From the NCBI RefSeq assembly GCF_010723305.1, contig NZ_BLKW01000002.1, positions 620,001-684,000 of the forward strand: a DNA stretch of 64,000 nucleotides, in the 5' to 3' direction. Both the position numbers and the translations under genes were made by a program. This document shows, in pieces, positions 9,860 to 19,105 of the stretch; within the stretch, counting starts at the first letter, position 1; each line of letters begins with the position of its first letter. The notes below the pieces were generated by a model. It saw only the letters and a program-made list of their open reading frames with translations. It made no database searches and had not been told where the DNA came from. This DNA comes from Mycobacterium botniense. Its GTDB lineage: Bacteria; Actinomycetota; Actinomycetes; Mycobacteriales; Mycobacteriaceae.

Positions 9860-10654
9860 TCACACCCGCACGTCGGCGAAGAACTGCAGCGCAGCGGTGT
9901 TGACAGCTTCCGGCCGCTCCACAAAACCGAGGTGGCCGGCGTCGGGGATCTGCAGGTAGCGCCCATTGGGCAGCGCGTCGGCGACCTCGCGGCTCAGATG
10001 CGGCGGGGTGAGCACATCATCGGCGAACCCGATCACCAGCGCCGGCGCGGTGATCGCCCGGTAGGCCAGCAGCCGGTTGGTCCGCGGTGTGACGTCGAGT
10101 TGGCAGCGCAGTCCCGGGGTGGATTTGACCGGCCACATGGTGAACATCGCGATCCAGTCGGCGACCGCTGCGTCATCGTTCAAGGTTTTGGGTGAAAAGC
10201 TTTCCAGGAGACGCACTTTCGCATGATATGAGTTCGGCAGTTGCACATCCGAGTCGGACAGGTCGACTTCGGCGGTGCGGAAGAACTCGCGAGTGCGGTC
10301 CAAACGTCCGCGGGTGGCCATCAGCACGGCGGCGCTGACCAGGTCGGGCCGGGCAAGCATGAGCTCCTGGGCGATGAACGCCCCCATCGACGCCCCGACG
10401 ATGCGCGCCGGGGCCGCATCCAGGGTTTCGATCAACGCCGCAGTGTCGGTGACCATGGTCTGCGTCGTAAAACCCACCGCGTTTTCGGTGGCCCCCACCC
10501 CGCGGTTGTCGAAGGTGATGACGCGGTATCCAGCGGCCAGGAACGCCGGAACCTGATACAGATGCCAGGTGCGTCCCATGCCGCCGCTGCCGGCGATGAA
10601 AACAACGGGCTCACCGGTTCCGCGGTCGTCATAAGCCAAGTTGATCACGTGCAC
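9860..10654 (-). CDS. bpoC: Alpha/beta hydrolase, BpoC-like
   Basis: A 264-residue alpha/beta hydrolase. The nucleophile elbow is GASMGAF (serine at about residue 108), the acid is in [12 protein letters not shown] and the histidine in DAGHLGFVE. BpoC (Rv0554) is annotated as a putative non-haem bromoperoxidase but its position in the men cluster led to the suggestion of a MenH-like role (SHCHC formation); neither is shown by the sequence. The first two candidate starts are GTG CAC GTG; the second GTG (10648) would give 262 residues as in M. tuberculosis. Confidence 0.88.
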   Translation of the reverse strand: MHVINLAYDDRGTGEPVVFIAGSGGMGRTWHLYQVPAFLAAGYRVITFDNRGVGATENAVGFTTQTMVTDTAALIETLDAAPARIVGASMGAFIAQELMLARPDLVSAAVLMATRGRLDRTREFFRTAEVDLSDSDVQLPNSYHAKVRLLESFSPKTLNDDAAVADWIAMFTMWPVKSTPGLRCQLDVTPRTNRLLAYRAITAPALVIGFADDVLTPPHLSREVADALPNGRYLQIPDAGHLGFVERPEAVNTAALQFFADVRV

Positions 10655-10723
10655 GAAGGTACCGGGCCGCAGTCTCGGCTGGCGGACCGGTGTGGGGCCT
10701 CGGTTCGGGGTGGCACACCCTGG

Positions 10724-11686
10724 TCAGCGAGCCAGCAACGGATAGCAGGCTGTGACCCGCTCGATCCACCACCGGCGGCGGTGCGCCGGTGCGGCCAGCT
10801 TCTGGAGCCGCCCCGGGTCGGGTGTCACCGGGGCGACCGGCAGATAACCGTCGACCGGGACGCGGGGTTGGGCCACGTCGTCGAGGAATAACCCGCCGGT
10901 ACCCAGCCCGCAGGCGTGGTGCAGCTCCGGCAGCGCGGCGGCTGCGGCCAGCCCGGCGGCGATTCCGACCGCCGAATCGAGTGCGCTGGAGATTACCACC
11001 GGGATATCAATCTGCGCGGCGATCGTCAGCAACGCCGAAATCCCCCCCAGCGGGGCGACTTTCAGCACTGCGATGTCGGCAGCGTGCGCGCGGACCACCT
11101 GCAGGGGGTCGGCGGCTTTGCGGATGCTTTCGTCGGCGGCGACCGGGACGTCGACGCGGCGGCGCACTTCGGCGAGCTGCTCGACGCTGCGGCAGGGTTG
11201 TTCGAGGTACTCCAGCGGCCCGGTCGCGGTGAGCGCACGCGCGGCCTCGACCGCCTGCGCGACGCTCCAGCCGCCGTTGGCGTCGACCCGGACCGTGCGG
11301 ATCGACGCGCGCACAGCCTCGACGCGGGCGACATCGTCGGCCAGCCGCTGCCCGGGTTCAGCGACTTTGACCTTGGCGGTGTGCGCGCCCGGGAAACGGG
11401 CCAGCACATCGGGCACCTGGGCGGCGGGAACCGCCGGGACCGTGGCGTTGATGGGAATACGGTCGCGTCGGGTCAGGGGCGGCTCGCGGTAGGCCGATTC
11501 GATCGCGGAGGCGAGCCACGCCGCGGCCTCGCCCGGCCCGTATTCAAGGAAGGCGCCGAATTCACCCCACCCGGCCGGGCCCTCGATCAGGGCCAGCTCC
11601 CGCGTGGTGATACCGCGGAAGCGCAGCCGCATCGGCAACGCCACGATGTGCAGCCGGTCCAGAATGTCGTCGAGCGGGGGTATCAC
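10724..11686 (-). CDS. menC: o-Succinylbenzoate synthase
   Basis: A roughly 320-residue enolase-superfamily enzyme that dehydrates SHCHC to o-succinylbenzoate. The first catalytic lysine is in TAKVKVAEPGQ, metal ligands are in VRVDANGGW, YLEQPC and AADESIR, and the second lysine in DIAVLKVAPLGG. The start is uncertain: GTG at 11686 (VIPPLDDILDRL) agrees best with the M. tuberculosis protein and leaves 55 bases to the divergent fadD8 start; no clear ribosome-binding site precedes it, and an ATT nine bases upstream is another option. In M. tuberculosis Rv0552 lies between menC and fadD8; here it is absent. Confidence 0.92.
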   Translation of the reverse strand: MIPPLDDILDRLHIVALPMRLRFRGITTRELALIEGPAGWGEFGAFLEYGPGEAAAWLASAIESAYREPPLTRRDRIPINATVPAVPAAQVPDVLARFPGAHTAKVKVAEPGQRLADDVARVEAVRASIRTVRVDANGGWSVAQAVEAARALTATGPLEYLEQPCRSVEQLAEVRRRVDVPVAADESIRKAADPLQVVRAHAADIAVLKVAPLGGISALLTIAAQIDIPVVISSALDSAVGIAAGLAAAAALPELHHACGLGTGGLFLDDVAQPRVPVDGYLPVAPVTPDPGRLQKLAAPAHRRRWWIERVTACYPLLAR

Positions 11687-11741
11687 CGCGGGAATGCGGA
11701 TCCGCTGGGCTCTTTCTGCAACACGTTCTAATCTTGCCTGC

Positions 11742-13343
11742 ATGAATGACGAGCTGCTGCGTAACCCCACCCACAACGGTCACCTGCTGGTCGGCGCGCT
11801 CAAGCGCCACCGCGACAAGCCGGTGCTGTTCCTCGGCGAGACCACGCTGACCGGCGGCCAGCTGGCCGACAAGATCAGCCAGTACATCCAGGCGTTCGAG
11901 GCGCTGGGTGCGGGTACCGGCGCGTCGGTGGGCCTGCTCTCGCTCAACCGTCCCGAGGTTTTGATGATCATCGGCGCCGGGCAGACGCAGGGCTACCGGC
12001 GCACCGCGCTTCATCCGCTCGGCTCACTCGACGACCATGCCTACGTGCTGTCCGACGCCGGGATCAGCTCGCTGATCATCGATCCCAACCCGATGTTCGT
12101 CGAGCGCGCGCTGCGGCTGCTGGAGCGGGTGGACTCGCTCAAGCAGATCCTGACCATCGGCCCGGTGCCCGCGGAGCTCAAACACGTGGCCACAGACCTG
12201 TCGGCCGAGGCCGACAAGTACCAGCCGAAGCCGATCGTGCCCGCCGAGCTGGCCCCCGACCACATTGTCGGGCTGACCTATACCGGTGGCACCACCGGCA
12301 AACCCAAAGGCGTCATCGGCACCGCCCAGTGCATCTCCACCATGACCATGATCCAGCTCGCGGAATGGGAATGGCCGGAGCGGCCGCGGTTTTTGATGAT
12401 CACGCCGCTCTCGCATGCCGGGGCGGCGTATTTCCTGCCGACGTTGGTCAAGGGCGGGGAGATGTACGTGCTGCCCCGGTTCGATCCCGCTGAAGTGCTG
12501 AAAACAATTGAGGAAAAACGGATCACGGCAACGTTTGTGGTGCCGTCGATGCTGTACGCGCTGTTGGATCACCCCGATTCGCACACCCGCGACCTGTCCT
12601 CGCTGGAGACCGTCTACTACGGGGCTTCCGCGATCAACCCGGTGCGCCTGAGCGAGGCGATCCAGCGGTTCGGCAAGATCTTCGCGCAGAACTACGGGCA
12701 GTCCGAGGCGCCGATGGCCATCTCCTACCTGGCCAAAGGTGATCACGACGACAAGCGGTTGACGTCGTGCGGGCGCCCGACGCTGTTCTGCCGCACCGCG
12801 CTGCTCGGCACCGACGGTAAGCCGGTGCCGCAAGGCGAGGTGGGTGAAATCTGTGTCAGCGGACCACTTTTGGCCGGCGGCTACTGGAATTTGCCGGAGG
12901 AGACGTCGCAGACTTTTAAAGACGGCTGGCTGCACACCGGTGATCTGGCCCGCGAGGACGAGGACGGTTTCTACTACATCGTCGACCGGGTCAAGGACAT
13001 GATCGTCACCGGCGGGTTCAACGTGTTCCCCCGCGAGGTCGAAGACGTCGTCGCCGAGCACCCGGCCGTCGCGCAGGTGTGTGTGGTCGGGGCACCCGAC
13101 GAGAAGTGGGGCGAGGCGGTGACCGCGGTGGTGGTGCTGCGCCCCGACGCGCCCCGCGACGACGCTGCGATCGCCGCCATGACCGCCGAGATCCAGGCCG
13201 CGGTCAAGGAACGCAAGGGCTCGGTGCAGTCGCCCAAGCGGGTCGTGGTCGTCGACTCGCTGCCGGTGACCGGGCTGGGCAAACCGGACAAGAAGGCCGT
13301 GCGCGCCCGGTTCTGGGAGGGTGCCGAGCGGGCCGTCGGCTAG
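11742..13343 (+). CDS. fadD8: Fatty-acyl-CoA/AMP ligase FadD8
   Basis: A 533-residue member of the ANL adenylate-forming superfamily. The P-loop TYTGGTTGKPKGV, the YYGASAINPV and NYGQSEAPM segments, the LHTGDLAREDEDGF motif and the C-terminal hinge/lysine region VTGLGKPDKKAVR are all present. It activates a carboxylic acid with ATP and transfers it to CoA; the substrate is not known. The ATG at 11742 gives the family length and lies back-to-back with menC over about 55 bases that must hold both promoters. Matches Rv0551c by position. Confidence 0.92.
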   Translation: MNDELLRNPTHNGHLLVGALKRHRDKPVLFLGETTLTGGQLADKISQYIQAFEALGAGTGASVGLLSLNRPEVLMIIGAGQTQGYRRTALHPLGSLDDHAYVLSDAGISSLIIDPNPMFVERALRLLERVDSLKQILTIGPVPAELKHVATDLSAEADKYQPKPIVPAELAPDHIVGLTYTGGTTGKPKGVIGTAQCISTMTMIQLAEWEWPERPRFLMITPLSHAGAAYFLPTLVKGGEMYVLPRFDPAEVLKTIEEKRITATFVVPSMLYALLDHPDSHTRDLSSLETVYYGASAINPVRLSEAIQRFGKIFAQNYGQSEAPMAISYLAKGDHDDKRLTSCGRPTLFCRTALLGTDGKPVPQGEVGEICVSGPLLAGGYWNLPEETSQTFKDGWLHTGDLAREDEDGFYYIVDRVKDMIVTGGFNVFPREVEDVVAEHPAVAQVCVVGAPDEKWGEAVTAVVVLRPDAPRDDAAIAAMTAEIQAAVKERKGSVQSPKRVVVVDSLPVTGLGKPDKKAVRARFWEGAERAVG

Positions 13344-13475
13344 CCGGGCGGCGCGAGTAGACGCAAGAGGACCCGAAACGGCGGGTTTTGGGGTGCGTTC
13401 GCGTCTGCCCGGCGGGAGGGCGGGCGGCAAGGGTAGCGTCACAGCCGTGTCCGACAATCAGCGCATCAGGCCGCC

Positions 13476-13694
13476 GTGACCCGCGGGCGACGTTCTGAGC
13501 GGGTGCGGATTGCGGAGTTGTCCGCCGACGAGGCGCGTCCGCTGCTACGGGCATGGCCCAGCCAGGTCCCGACCGGTGTGGGCTTCATGAAGCGCTCCGG
13601 CCTGGTCAAGGATGGCCGTCCGGAAGAATTCGAGGCATTGGCCGGGCGCTGCGCGGTGTTCCTCCTGGAGCCGTTGGGAGACGAAAAGTATTGA
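13476..13694 (+). pseudogene. Truncated deazaflavin-dependent nitroreductase, C-terminal remnant
   Basis: The 72-residue frame (GTG start) resembles only the C-terminal half of the nitroreductase/deazaflavin-dependent oxidoreductase family: RVRIAELSADEARPLLRAWP followed by the EEFEALAGRCAVFLLEPL end. Full proteins are about 130-150 residues and carry the F420-binding barrel in the missing part. The 130 bases upstream do not encode it. The stop codon overlaps the TTG start of menB (TTGA), so even if inactive it may still deliver ribosomes to menB. In M. tuberculosis the VapBC3 genes occupy this gap instead. It could also be a short expressed protein. Confidence 0.55.
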
Positions 13695-14593
13695 CCGCCA
13701 ACCCATTTAACCCAGACATTTGGCGGCCCGTCGACGGGTTCGCCGACCTGACCGATATCACCTATCACCGCCACGTCACCGACCCCACGGTGCGGGTGGC
13801 GTTCAACCGGCCCGAGGTACGCAACGCGTTCCGCCCGCACACCGTCGACGAGCTCTACCGCGCACTCGACCACGCGCGCATGTCCACCGATATCGGCGTG
13901 GTGTTGCTGACCGGAAACGGGCCCTCGCCGAAAGACGGCGGCTGGGCGTTCTGCTCCGGGGGCGATCAGCGCATCCGCGGGCGCACCGGTTATCAGTACG
14001 CCTCCGGGGAAACCGCCGACACCGTCGACCCGGCGCGCGTCGGCCGGCTGCACATCCTGGAGGTGCAGCGGCTGATCCGGTTCATGCCCAAGGTGGTCAT
14101 CTGCCTGGTCAACGGGTGGGCGGCCGGCGGCGGGCACAGCCTGCACGTGGTGTGCGACCTCACCCTGGCCAGCCGCGAGCACGCCCGCTTCAAGCAGACC
14201 GACGCCGATGTCGGAAGTTTCGACGGAGGCTACGGGTCGGCATATTTGGCGCGGCAGGTGGGCCAGAAGTTCGCCCGCGAAATCTTCTTCCTGGGCCGGC
14301 CGTATACCGCGGAAGAGATGCACCGCATGGGGGCGGTCAACGCCGTCGTCGACCACGCCGAGCTGGAGACCGCGGGCCTACAGTGGGCAGCGGCCATCAA
14401 CGCCAAATCACCGCAGGCACAACGGATGTTGAAGTATGCGTTCAACCTGCTCGACGACGGCCTGGTGGGCCAGCAGCTGTTCGCCGGGGAGGCCACCCGG
14501 CTGGCGTACATGACCGACGAGGCCGTCGAGGGCCGCGACGCGTTCCTGCAAAAACGCGCCCCCGACTGGAGCCGGTTCCCGCGCTACTTCTGA
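13691..14593 (+). CDS. menB: 1,4-Dihydroxy-2-naphthoyl-CoA synthase
   Basis: A 300-residue crotonase-fold enzyme that cyclises o-succinylbenzoyl-CoA. Conserved segments are DITYHRHV, VAFNRPEVRNAFRPHTVDEL, the oxyanion-hole region GGWAFCSGGDQRIRG, GWAAGGGHSLHVVCDLTLAS and FKQTDADVGSFDGGYGSAYL, with the FPRYF C-terminus typical of actinobacterial MenB. There is no ATG; the TTG at 13691 is preceded by GGGAGACG and overlaps the stop of the nitroreductase remnant. The N-terminus (TANPFNPDIWRPVDGF) begins where homologues begin. Confidence 0.94.
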   Translation: MTANPFNPDIWRPVDGFADLTDITYHRHVTDPTVRVAFNRPEVRNAFRPHTVDELYRALDHARMSTDIGVVLLTGNGPSPKDGGWAFCSGGDQRIRGRTGYQYASGETADTVDPARVGRLHILEVQRLIRFMPKVVICLVNGWAAGGGHSLHVVCDLTLASREHARFKQTDADVGSFDGGYGSAYLARQVGQKFAREIFFLGRPYTAEEMHRMGAVNAVVDHAELETAGLQWAAAINAKSPQAQRMLKYAFNLLDDGLVGQQLFAGEATRLAYMTDEAVEGRDAFLQKRAPDWSRFPRYF

Positions 14594-14630
14594 GGGGCGG
14601 CAGCACGGCCACCCTCTACACTCGCCAGCT

Positions 14631-15515
14631 GTGAGCAAAAGCCCTCTTCGCCGGTTCGCCGAGCAGATCGCCCTGGCCGGCATGCGGCCTCCGGTGGCGC
14701 CGCAGCTGCTGCTTCACCGGCCCGCGGCCAAACCCGTGAACCTGGCGGGCAAACGCGTCCTGCTCACCGGGGCCTCATCGGGTATCGGGGAGGCGGCCGC
14801 TGAACGGTTCGCCGAGCAGGGCACCACCGTCGTCGCCGTCGCCCGTCGTCAAGACCTCTTGGATGCGGTGGTGCAGCGGATCAGCAGGGCAGGCGGCACG
14901 GCGCTGGCGATCCCGTGCGATCTGTCGGATCTGGATGCGGTCGACGCCCTGGTCGCCGATGTGGAGCGACGCCTGGGCGGGGTGGACATCCTGGTCAACA
15001 ACGCCGGCCGCTCGATCCGGCGGCCACTGGCCGAGTCGCTGCAGCGCTGGCACGACGTCGAGCGCACCATGGTGCTCAACTACTACGCCCCGCTGCGGCT
15101 CATCCGCGGCATCGCGCCCGGAATGCTTGAGCGCGGCGACGGCCACATCATCAATGTCGCCACCTGGGGTGTGCTCAGTGAGGCGTCGCCGTTGTTCTCG
15201 GTGTACAACGCCTCCAAAGCAGCGTTGTCCGCGGTCAGCCGGGTTATCGAAACAGAGTGGGGCACAAAGGGAGTGCATTCGACAACGCTGTACTATCCGC
15301 TGGTGGCCACCCCGATGATCGCCCCGACCAAAGCCTACGACGGGATGCCCGCGTTGACGGCCCGCGAGGCCGCCGACTGGATGGTCACAGCCGCCCGCAG
15401 CCGGCCGGTGCGGATCGCGCCGCGGGTCGCGGTGGCGGTCAACGCCCTCGACAGCGTCGGCCCCAGGTGGGTCAACGCGCTGATGCAGCGGCGCAGCAGT
15501 AAGCTCAGCAGCTGA
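14631..15515 (+). CDS. Short-chain dehydrogenase/reductase
   Basis: A 294-residue classical SDR. The cofactor motif GASSGIGEAAAERFAEQG, the structural NNAG (in VDILVNNAGRS) and the YNASK active site (VYNASKAALSAVSR) are present; the C-terminal extension to about 290 residues suits the longer mycobacterial SDRs with a short membrane-associated N-terminal segment. Matches Rv0547c by position. Substrate unknown. GTG start 37 bases after menB. Confidence 0.9.
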   Translation: MSKSPLRRFAEQIALAGMRPPVAPQLLLHRPAAKPVNLAGKRVLLTGASSGIGEAAAERFAEQGTTVVAVARRQDLLDAVVQRISRAGGTALAIPCDLSDLDAVDALVADVERRLGGVDILVNNAGRSIRRPLAESLQRWHDVERTMVLNYYAPLRLIRGIAPGMLERGDGHIINVATWGVLSEASPLFSVYNASKAALSAVSRVIETEWGTKGVHSTTLYYPLVATPMIAPTKAYDGMPALTAREAADWMVTAARSRPVRIAPRVAVAVNALDSVGPRWVNALMQRRSSKLSS

Positions 15516-15556
15516 GGGGCTTCGACGCCCGAGCGCCCCGTGATAGACACGAGGGT

Positions 15557-15979
15557 ATGGAAATCCTGGCCAGCCGGATGCTTTTGCGCCCGACAGACTA
15601 TCAGCGCTCACTCAGCTTCTATCGCGACCAGATCCGGTTGGCGATCGCGCGCGAATACGGCAAGGGCACAGTGTTTTTCGCGGGGCAGTCGCTTCTGGAG
15701 TTAGCCGGTTACAGTGCACCGGACCACTCGCACGGGCCGTTTCCCGGTGCGCTGTGGCTGCAGGTGCGTGATCTGCGCGCCACCCAGGCCGAACTGGAAA
15801 GCCGGGGGGTGTCCATCGCCCGCGAGGCCCGTCGTGAACCGTGGGGCCTGCATGAGATGCACGTGACCGATCCCGACGGGCTGACGCTGATCTTCGTCGA
15901 GGTGCCGCGAGACCACCCGCTGCGCCGCGACCTGCGCAAAGCAGATGACATGCCAAGTGAACCGCAGTCGAACAGCTAG
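15557..15979 (+). CDS. VOC (glyoxalase/dioxygenase-fold) protein
   Basis: A 140-residue single vicinal-oxygen-chelate domain protein with two beta-alpha-beta-beta-beta modules: ILASRMLLRPTDYQRSLSFY at the start and GALWLQVRDLRATQAELESR, HEMHVTDPDGLTLIFVEVPR in the second half. Such proteins act as lyases, dioxygenases or resistance proteins; metal ligands are not certain here. Corresponds to Rv0546c. Likely cotranscribed with the SDR gene 42 bases upstream. Confidence 0.85.
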   Translation: MEILASRMLLRPTDYQRSLSFYRDQIRLAIAREYGKGTVFFAGQSLLELAGYSAPDHSHGPFPGALWLQVRDLRATQAELESRGVSIAREARREPWGLHEMHVTDPDGLTLIFVEVPRDHPLRRDLRKADDMPSEPQSNS

Positions 15980-16056
15980 CGACAAGGCCGGCCAAACCCG
16001 GGTTTCCCCGTGCGATCGTTAGACAATACCCAAGCCCCGCAACGAGAATTGCCGCC

Positions 16057-17262
16057 GTGACCCTTCAGTTGTTCCTCCTCATCATCGTGGTGATCACCGC
16101 GCTTGCCTTCGACTTCACCAACGGTTTCCACGACACCGCCAACGCGATGGCCACCTCCATCGCCAGCGGCGCGCTCAGCCCCCGGTCCGCGGTGACACTC
16201 TCGGCAGCACTGAACCTGCTGGGTGCCTTCCTGTCCACGACGATCGCGGCGACCATCGCCAAAGACCTGGTCAACGGGCACCTGGTGACGCTGGAACTGG
16301 TGTTCGCCGGGCTGGTCGGAGGGATCGTCTGGAATCTGCTGACCTGGTTAGGGGGTATCCCCTCCAGTTCCTCGCACGCGCTGATCGGCGGTGTTGTCGG
16401 CGCCATGATCGCAGCGGTGGGCGGGCACGGGGTGATCTGGAGCGGGCTGGTGTCTAAGGTGATCGTGCCCGCCGGGGTGTCGGTGCTGACCGCCATCCTG
16501 ATCGGCGGTATCGGCACCTGGCTGGTGTACCGATTCAGCCGCGGGATCCCCGAGAAACGCACCGAACAAGGCTTCCGGCGGGGCCAGATCGGCTCGTCCG
16601 CGCTGGTTTCCCTGGCCCACGGCACCAACGACGCGCAAAAGACCATGGGTATCATTTTCATGGCGCTGATCTCTTATGGCGCAGTCAGCAAAACCGCCAC
16701 CTTGCCGCCGCTGTGGGTGATCGTGTGCTGCGCGCTGGCTATGGCAGCGGGCACCTATGCCGGCGGCTGGCGGATCATTCGCACCCTGGGAAAGGGCCTG
16801 GTCGAGATCAAACCGCCGCAGGGCATGGCCGCCGAATCATCGTCGGCTGCAGTGATTTTGCTTTCCGCGCACTTCGGCTATGCGCTGTCCACCACGCAGG
16901 TCGTGACCGGATCCGTGCTGGGCAGCGGGGTGGGCAAGCCCGGCGCTCAGGTGCGCTGGGGGGTAGGTGGGCGGATGGCGACCGCCTGGCTGTTCACGCT
17001 CCCGCTGGCCGGGTTGGTTGGCGCGCTCACCTACGTGGTGGTCCATACCCTCGGCGGCTACCTGGGTGCGCTCATCGGCTTCGCCCTGCTGGTGGCGACA
17101 TCGCTGGCCATCTGGCTGCAATCCCGCACAACGCGCATCGACCACACCAACGTCAACGCCGACTGGGAAGGCAGCCTGACCGCCGGACTCGAGCCGACGG
17201 TCACCGCTCCCGGTATCACCGCCCAGCCCGCCGATGAGAGCCCCACTATCGCGGCCCCATGA
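16057..17262 (+). CDS. pitA: Low-affinity inorganic phosphate transporter
   Basis: A 401-residue PiT-family transporter with about ten membrane helices. The two family signatures are present: TNGFHDTANAMATSIASGAL near the N-terminus and LAHGTNDAQKTMGII at about residues 185-200. It imports phosphate (as metal-phosphate with protons) across the plasma membrane. A C-terminal cytoplasmic tail of about 40 residues follows the last helix. GTG start. Stop overlaps the next gene (ATGA). Matches Rv0545c. Confidence 0.93.
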   Translation: MTLQLFLLIIVVITALAFDFTNGFHDTANAMATSIASGALSPRSAVTLSAALNLLGAFLSTTIAATIAKDLVNGHLVTLELVFAGLVGGIVWNLLTWLGGIPSSSSHALIGGVVGAMIAAVGGHGVIWSGLVSKVIVPAGVSVLTAILIGGIGTWLVYRFSRGIPEKRTEQGFRRGQIGSSALVSLAHGTNDAQKTMGIIFMALISYGAVSKTATLPPLWVIVCCALAMAAGTYAGGWRIIRTLGKGLVEIKPPQGMAAESSSAAVILLSAHFGYALSTTQVVTGSVLGSGVGKPGAQVRWGVGGRMATAWLFTLPLAGLVGALTYVVVHTLGGYLGALIGFALLVATSLAIWLQSRTTRIDHTNVNADWEGSLTAGLEPTVTAPGITAQPADESPTIAAP

Positions 17263-17543
17263 GCACCTGGTTCAACTACACCGCGACATTGAAGATCCTC
17301 GTCTTCGGTGTGCTGGTCGGTGCCCTGCTGCCGGCGCTGTTCGCGCTTGGGGTCCGGTTGCATGCCGCCGGTAGCGGCGTGGCCGGCGATGACACCGCCC
17401 GCAAACGGCCGGCGCTCACGGTGCTCAGCTGGGCCATCTTCGGGCTGGTGCTGGTGGCAGTGGTCTTCGGTGTGCTGTTCATCGCCCGCGATTTCATCGC
17501 GCACCACACCGGCTGGTTCATCCTCGGCACCAAGGCCCACTAG
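17259..17543 (+). CDS. Small two-helix membrane protein
   Basis: A 94-residue protein with two membrane helices (about residues 9-31, ILVFGVLVGALLPALFALGV, and 51-74, LSWAIFGLVLVAVVFGVLFI). It overlaps the pitA stop by four bases, so it is translationally coupled to the transporter and may be an accessory subunit; this is inferred from coupling only. Corresponds to Rv0544c. Confidence 0.85.
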   Translation: MSTWFNYTATLKILVFGVLVGALLPALFALGVRLHAAGSGVAGDDTARKRPALTVLSWAIFGLVLVAVVFGVLFIARDFIAHHTGWFILGTKAH

Positions 17544-17613
17544 CGGCACACTAGCATCGCATCAGCAGCACCTACTGACGATGACCGCAGCTCCGCGGGG
17601 AAGTCGAGCCAGC

Positions 17614-17913
17614 GTGAACCGATTCCTCAACTCGGTTGTGGCGTGGTTGCGCGCGGGTTATCCCGAGGGTGTTCCGCCGACCGACTACATCCCCCTGCTC
17701 GCGCTGCTGGCTCGCCGGCTGACCAACGACGAGGTCAAAGCGGTAGCCCACGAACTGATGCAGCGAGCCGACGTCGATGATATCGACATCGGCGTGCTGA
17801 TCACCCAGTTCACCGATGAACTGCCGTCACCGGAGGATGTCGAGAGAGTGCGAGAACGATTGGCCGCCAAGGGTTGGCCCCCTGACGACCGCGACAGCGA
17901 GGACTCCACATAG
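17614..17913 (+). CDS. DUF3349 protein, Rv0543c-like
   Basis: A 99-residue cytoplasmic protein: NRFLNSVVAWLRAGYPEGVP, then LLALLARRLTNDEVKAVAHE and TDELPSPEDVERVRERLAAK. This is the DUF3349 helical fold known from Rv0543c; no function is established. The GTG at 17614 gives the family length; an ATG at 17581 would add 11 residues. It sits between the phosphate transporter pair and menE. Confidence 0.85.
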   Translation: MNRFLNSVVAWLRAGYPEGVPPTDYIPLLALLARRLTNDEVKAVAHELMQRADVDDIDIGVLITQFTDELPSPEDVERVRERLAAKGWPPDDRDSEDST

Positions 17914-17957
17914 CCGTTTTAGGCGCGCTTGCCGTCCCGCCGGGTTCCGCCGCGCGG

Positions 17958-19070
17958 GTGCTGCTGCCCGCCCTGGAACGAATCCTGGCCGGCCGGGATC
18001 CCGGGGTCGTCCTCGTGCCGGGCCACGACGATCGCCGATCCGCTTTGCTGACCAGCACGTTGCGGGTGGGTGAGCCGATCGACGACGAGATCGCCTTGGT
18101 GGTGGCCACCTCGGGAACCACCGGGACCCCCAAGGGAGCGCAGCTGAGCGCCGCGGCGCTGACCGCCAGCGCGACGGCCACCCACACCCGGCTCGGCGGG
18201 CCGGGCGGTTGGCTGCTGGCGCTGCCGCCGTATCACATCGCCGGTGCCCAGGTGCTGGTGCGAAGCGTGCTGGCCGGCACCGCCCCGGTCGAGCTTGACG
18301 TGACGAAAGGGTTCGACATCACTGAATTACCTTCAGCGATAAGGAAGCTGGGTTCCGGTAGGCGGTACGCATCGCTGGTGGCCGCCCAGCTGGCCAAGGC
18401 GCTGACTGATCCCGCGGCGACGGCCGCGCTGGGTGAATTGGACGCCGTGCTGATCGGCGGGGGACCAGCCCCGCGCCCGGTGCTGGAGGCCGCCGCGGCC
18501 GTGGGCATCCGCGTGGTGCACACGTACGGGATGAGCGAAACCGCAGGCGGTTGCGTCTACGACGGGATCCCGCTCGAGGGAGTGCGGCTCCGCATCGAAT
18601 CCGGTGACCGAATCGTGATCGGGGGCCCAACCCTGGCCCGGGGCTACCGCAACCCGGTGCACCCCGACCCGTTCGCCGAACCGGGCTGGTTTTACACCGA
18701 CGACCTCGGCAGCGTCGACGCCTCCGGGCAGCTGACCGTGCTGGGGCGCGCCGACGAGGCGATCAGCACCGGCGGGCTGACGGTGCTCCCACACCCGGTC
18801 GAGGCCGCGCTGTCCACCCATCCTGCGGTCGCCGACTGTGCGGTCTTCGGGGTCGCCGACGAGCGGCTGGGCCAGCGGGTCGTGGCTGCGGTGGTGCCCC
18901 GCGACGGGTGCCGCCCGCCGACACTGGAGATGCTGCGGGCACACGTCGGGCGCACCCTGGACGCCACCGCCGCGCCGCGTGAGCTGCACATCGTCGACTC
19001 GCTTCCCCGGCGCGGTATCGGCAAGCTGGACCGTGACGCGTTGGGGCGCCGCTTCGGCGCCCACACCTGA
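17958..19070 (+). CDS. menE: o-Succinylbenzoate-CoA ligase
   Basis: A 370-residue ANL-superfamily ligase that activates o-succinylbenzoate for MenB. The P-loop is VVATSGTTGTPKGAQLS, followed by YGMSETAGGCVYDG and the hinge FYTDDLGSV...LGRADEAISTGG; the C-terminal catalytic lysine is in RRGIGKLDRDALG. Mycobacterial MenE is short at the N-terminus and this one agrees. The GTG at 17958 is the only normal start, but the in-frame codons just before it (AVLGALAVPPGSAAR) look coding, so a non-standard start nearer 17915 is possible. Confidence 0.92.
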   Translation: MLLPALERILAGRDPGVVLVPGHDDRRSALLTSTLRVGEPIDDEIALVVATSGTTGTPKGAQLSAAALTASATATHTRLGGPGGWLLALPPYHIAGAQVLVRSVLAGTAPVELDVTKGFDITELPSAIRKLGSGRRYASLVAAQLAKALTDPAATAALGELDAVLIGGGPAPRPVLEAAAAVGIRVVHTYGMSETAGGCVYDGIPLEGVRLRIESGDRIVIGGPTLARGYRNPVHPDPFAEPGWFYTDDLGSVDASGQLTVLGRADEAISTGGLTVLPHPVEAALSTHPAVADCAVFGVADERLGQRVVAAVVPRDGCRPPTLEMLRAHVGRTLDATAAPRELHIVDSLPRRGIGKLDRDALGRRFGAHT

Positions 19071-19105
19071 GACCGTGGCGTTCGGCCACCAATACGCTGG
19101 CCGTC

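Noticed and set aside
12024-13457. Long minus-strand frame (477 codons) opposite fadD8
   Set aside because: Antisense shadow of fadD8; histidine/arginine/glycine-rich with no recognisable domain.
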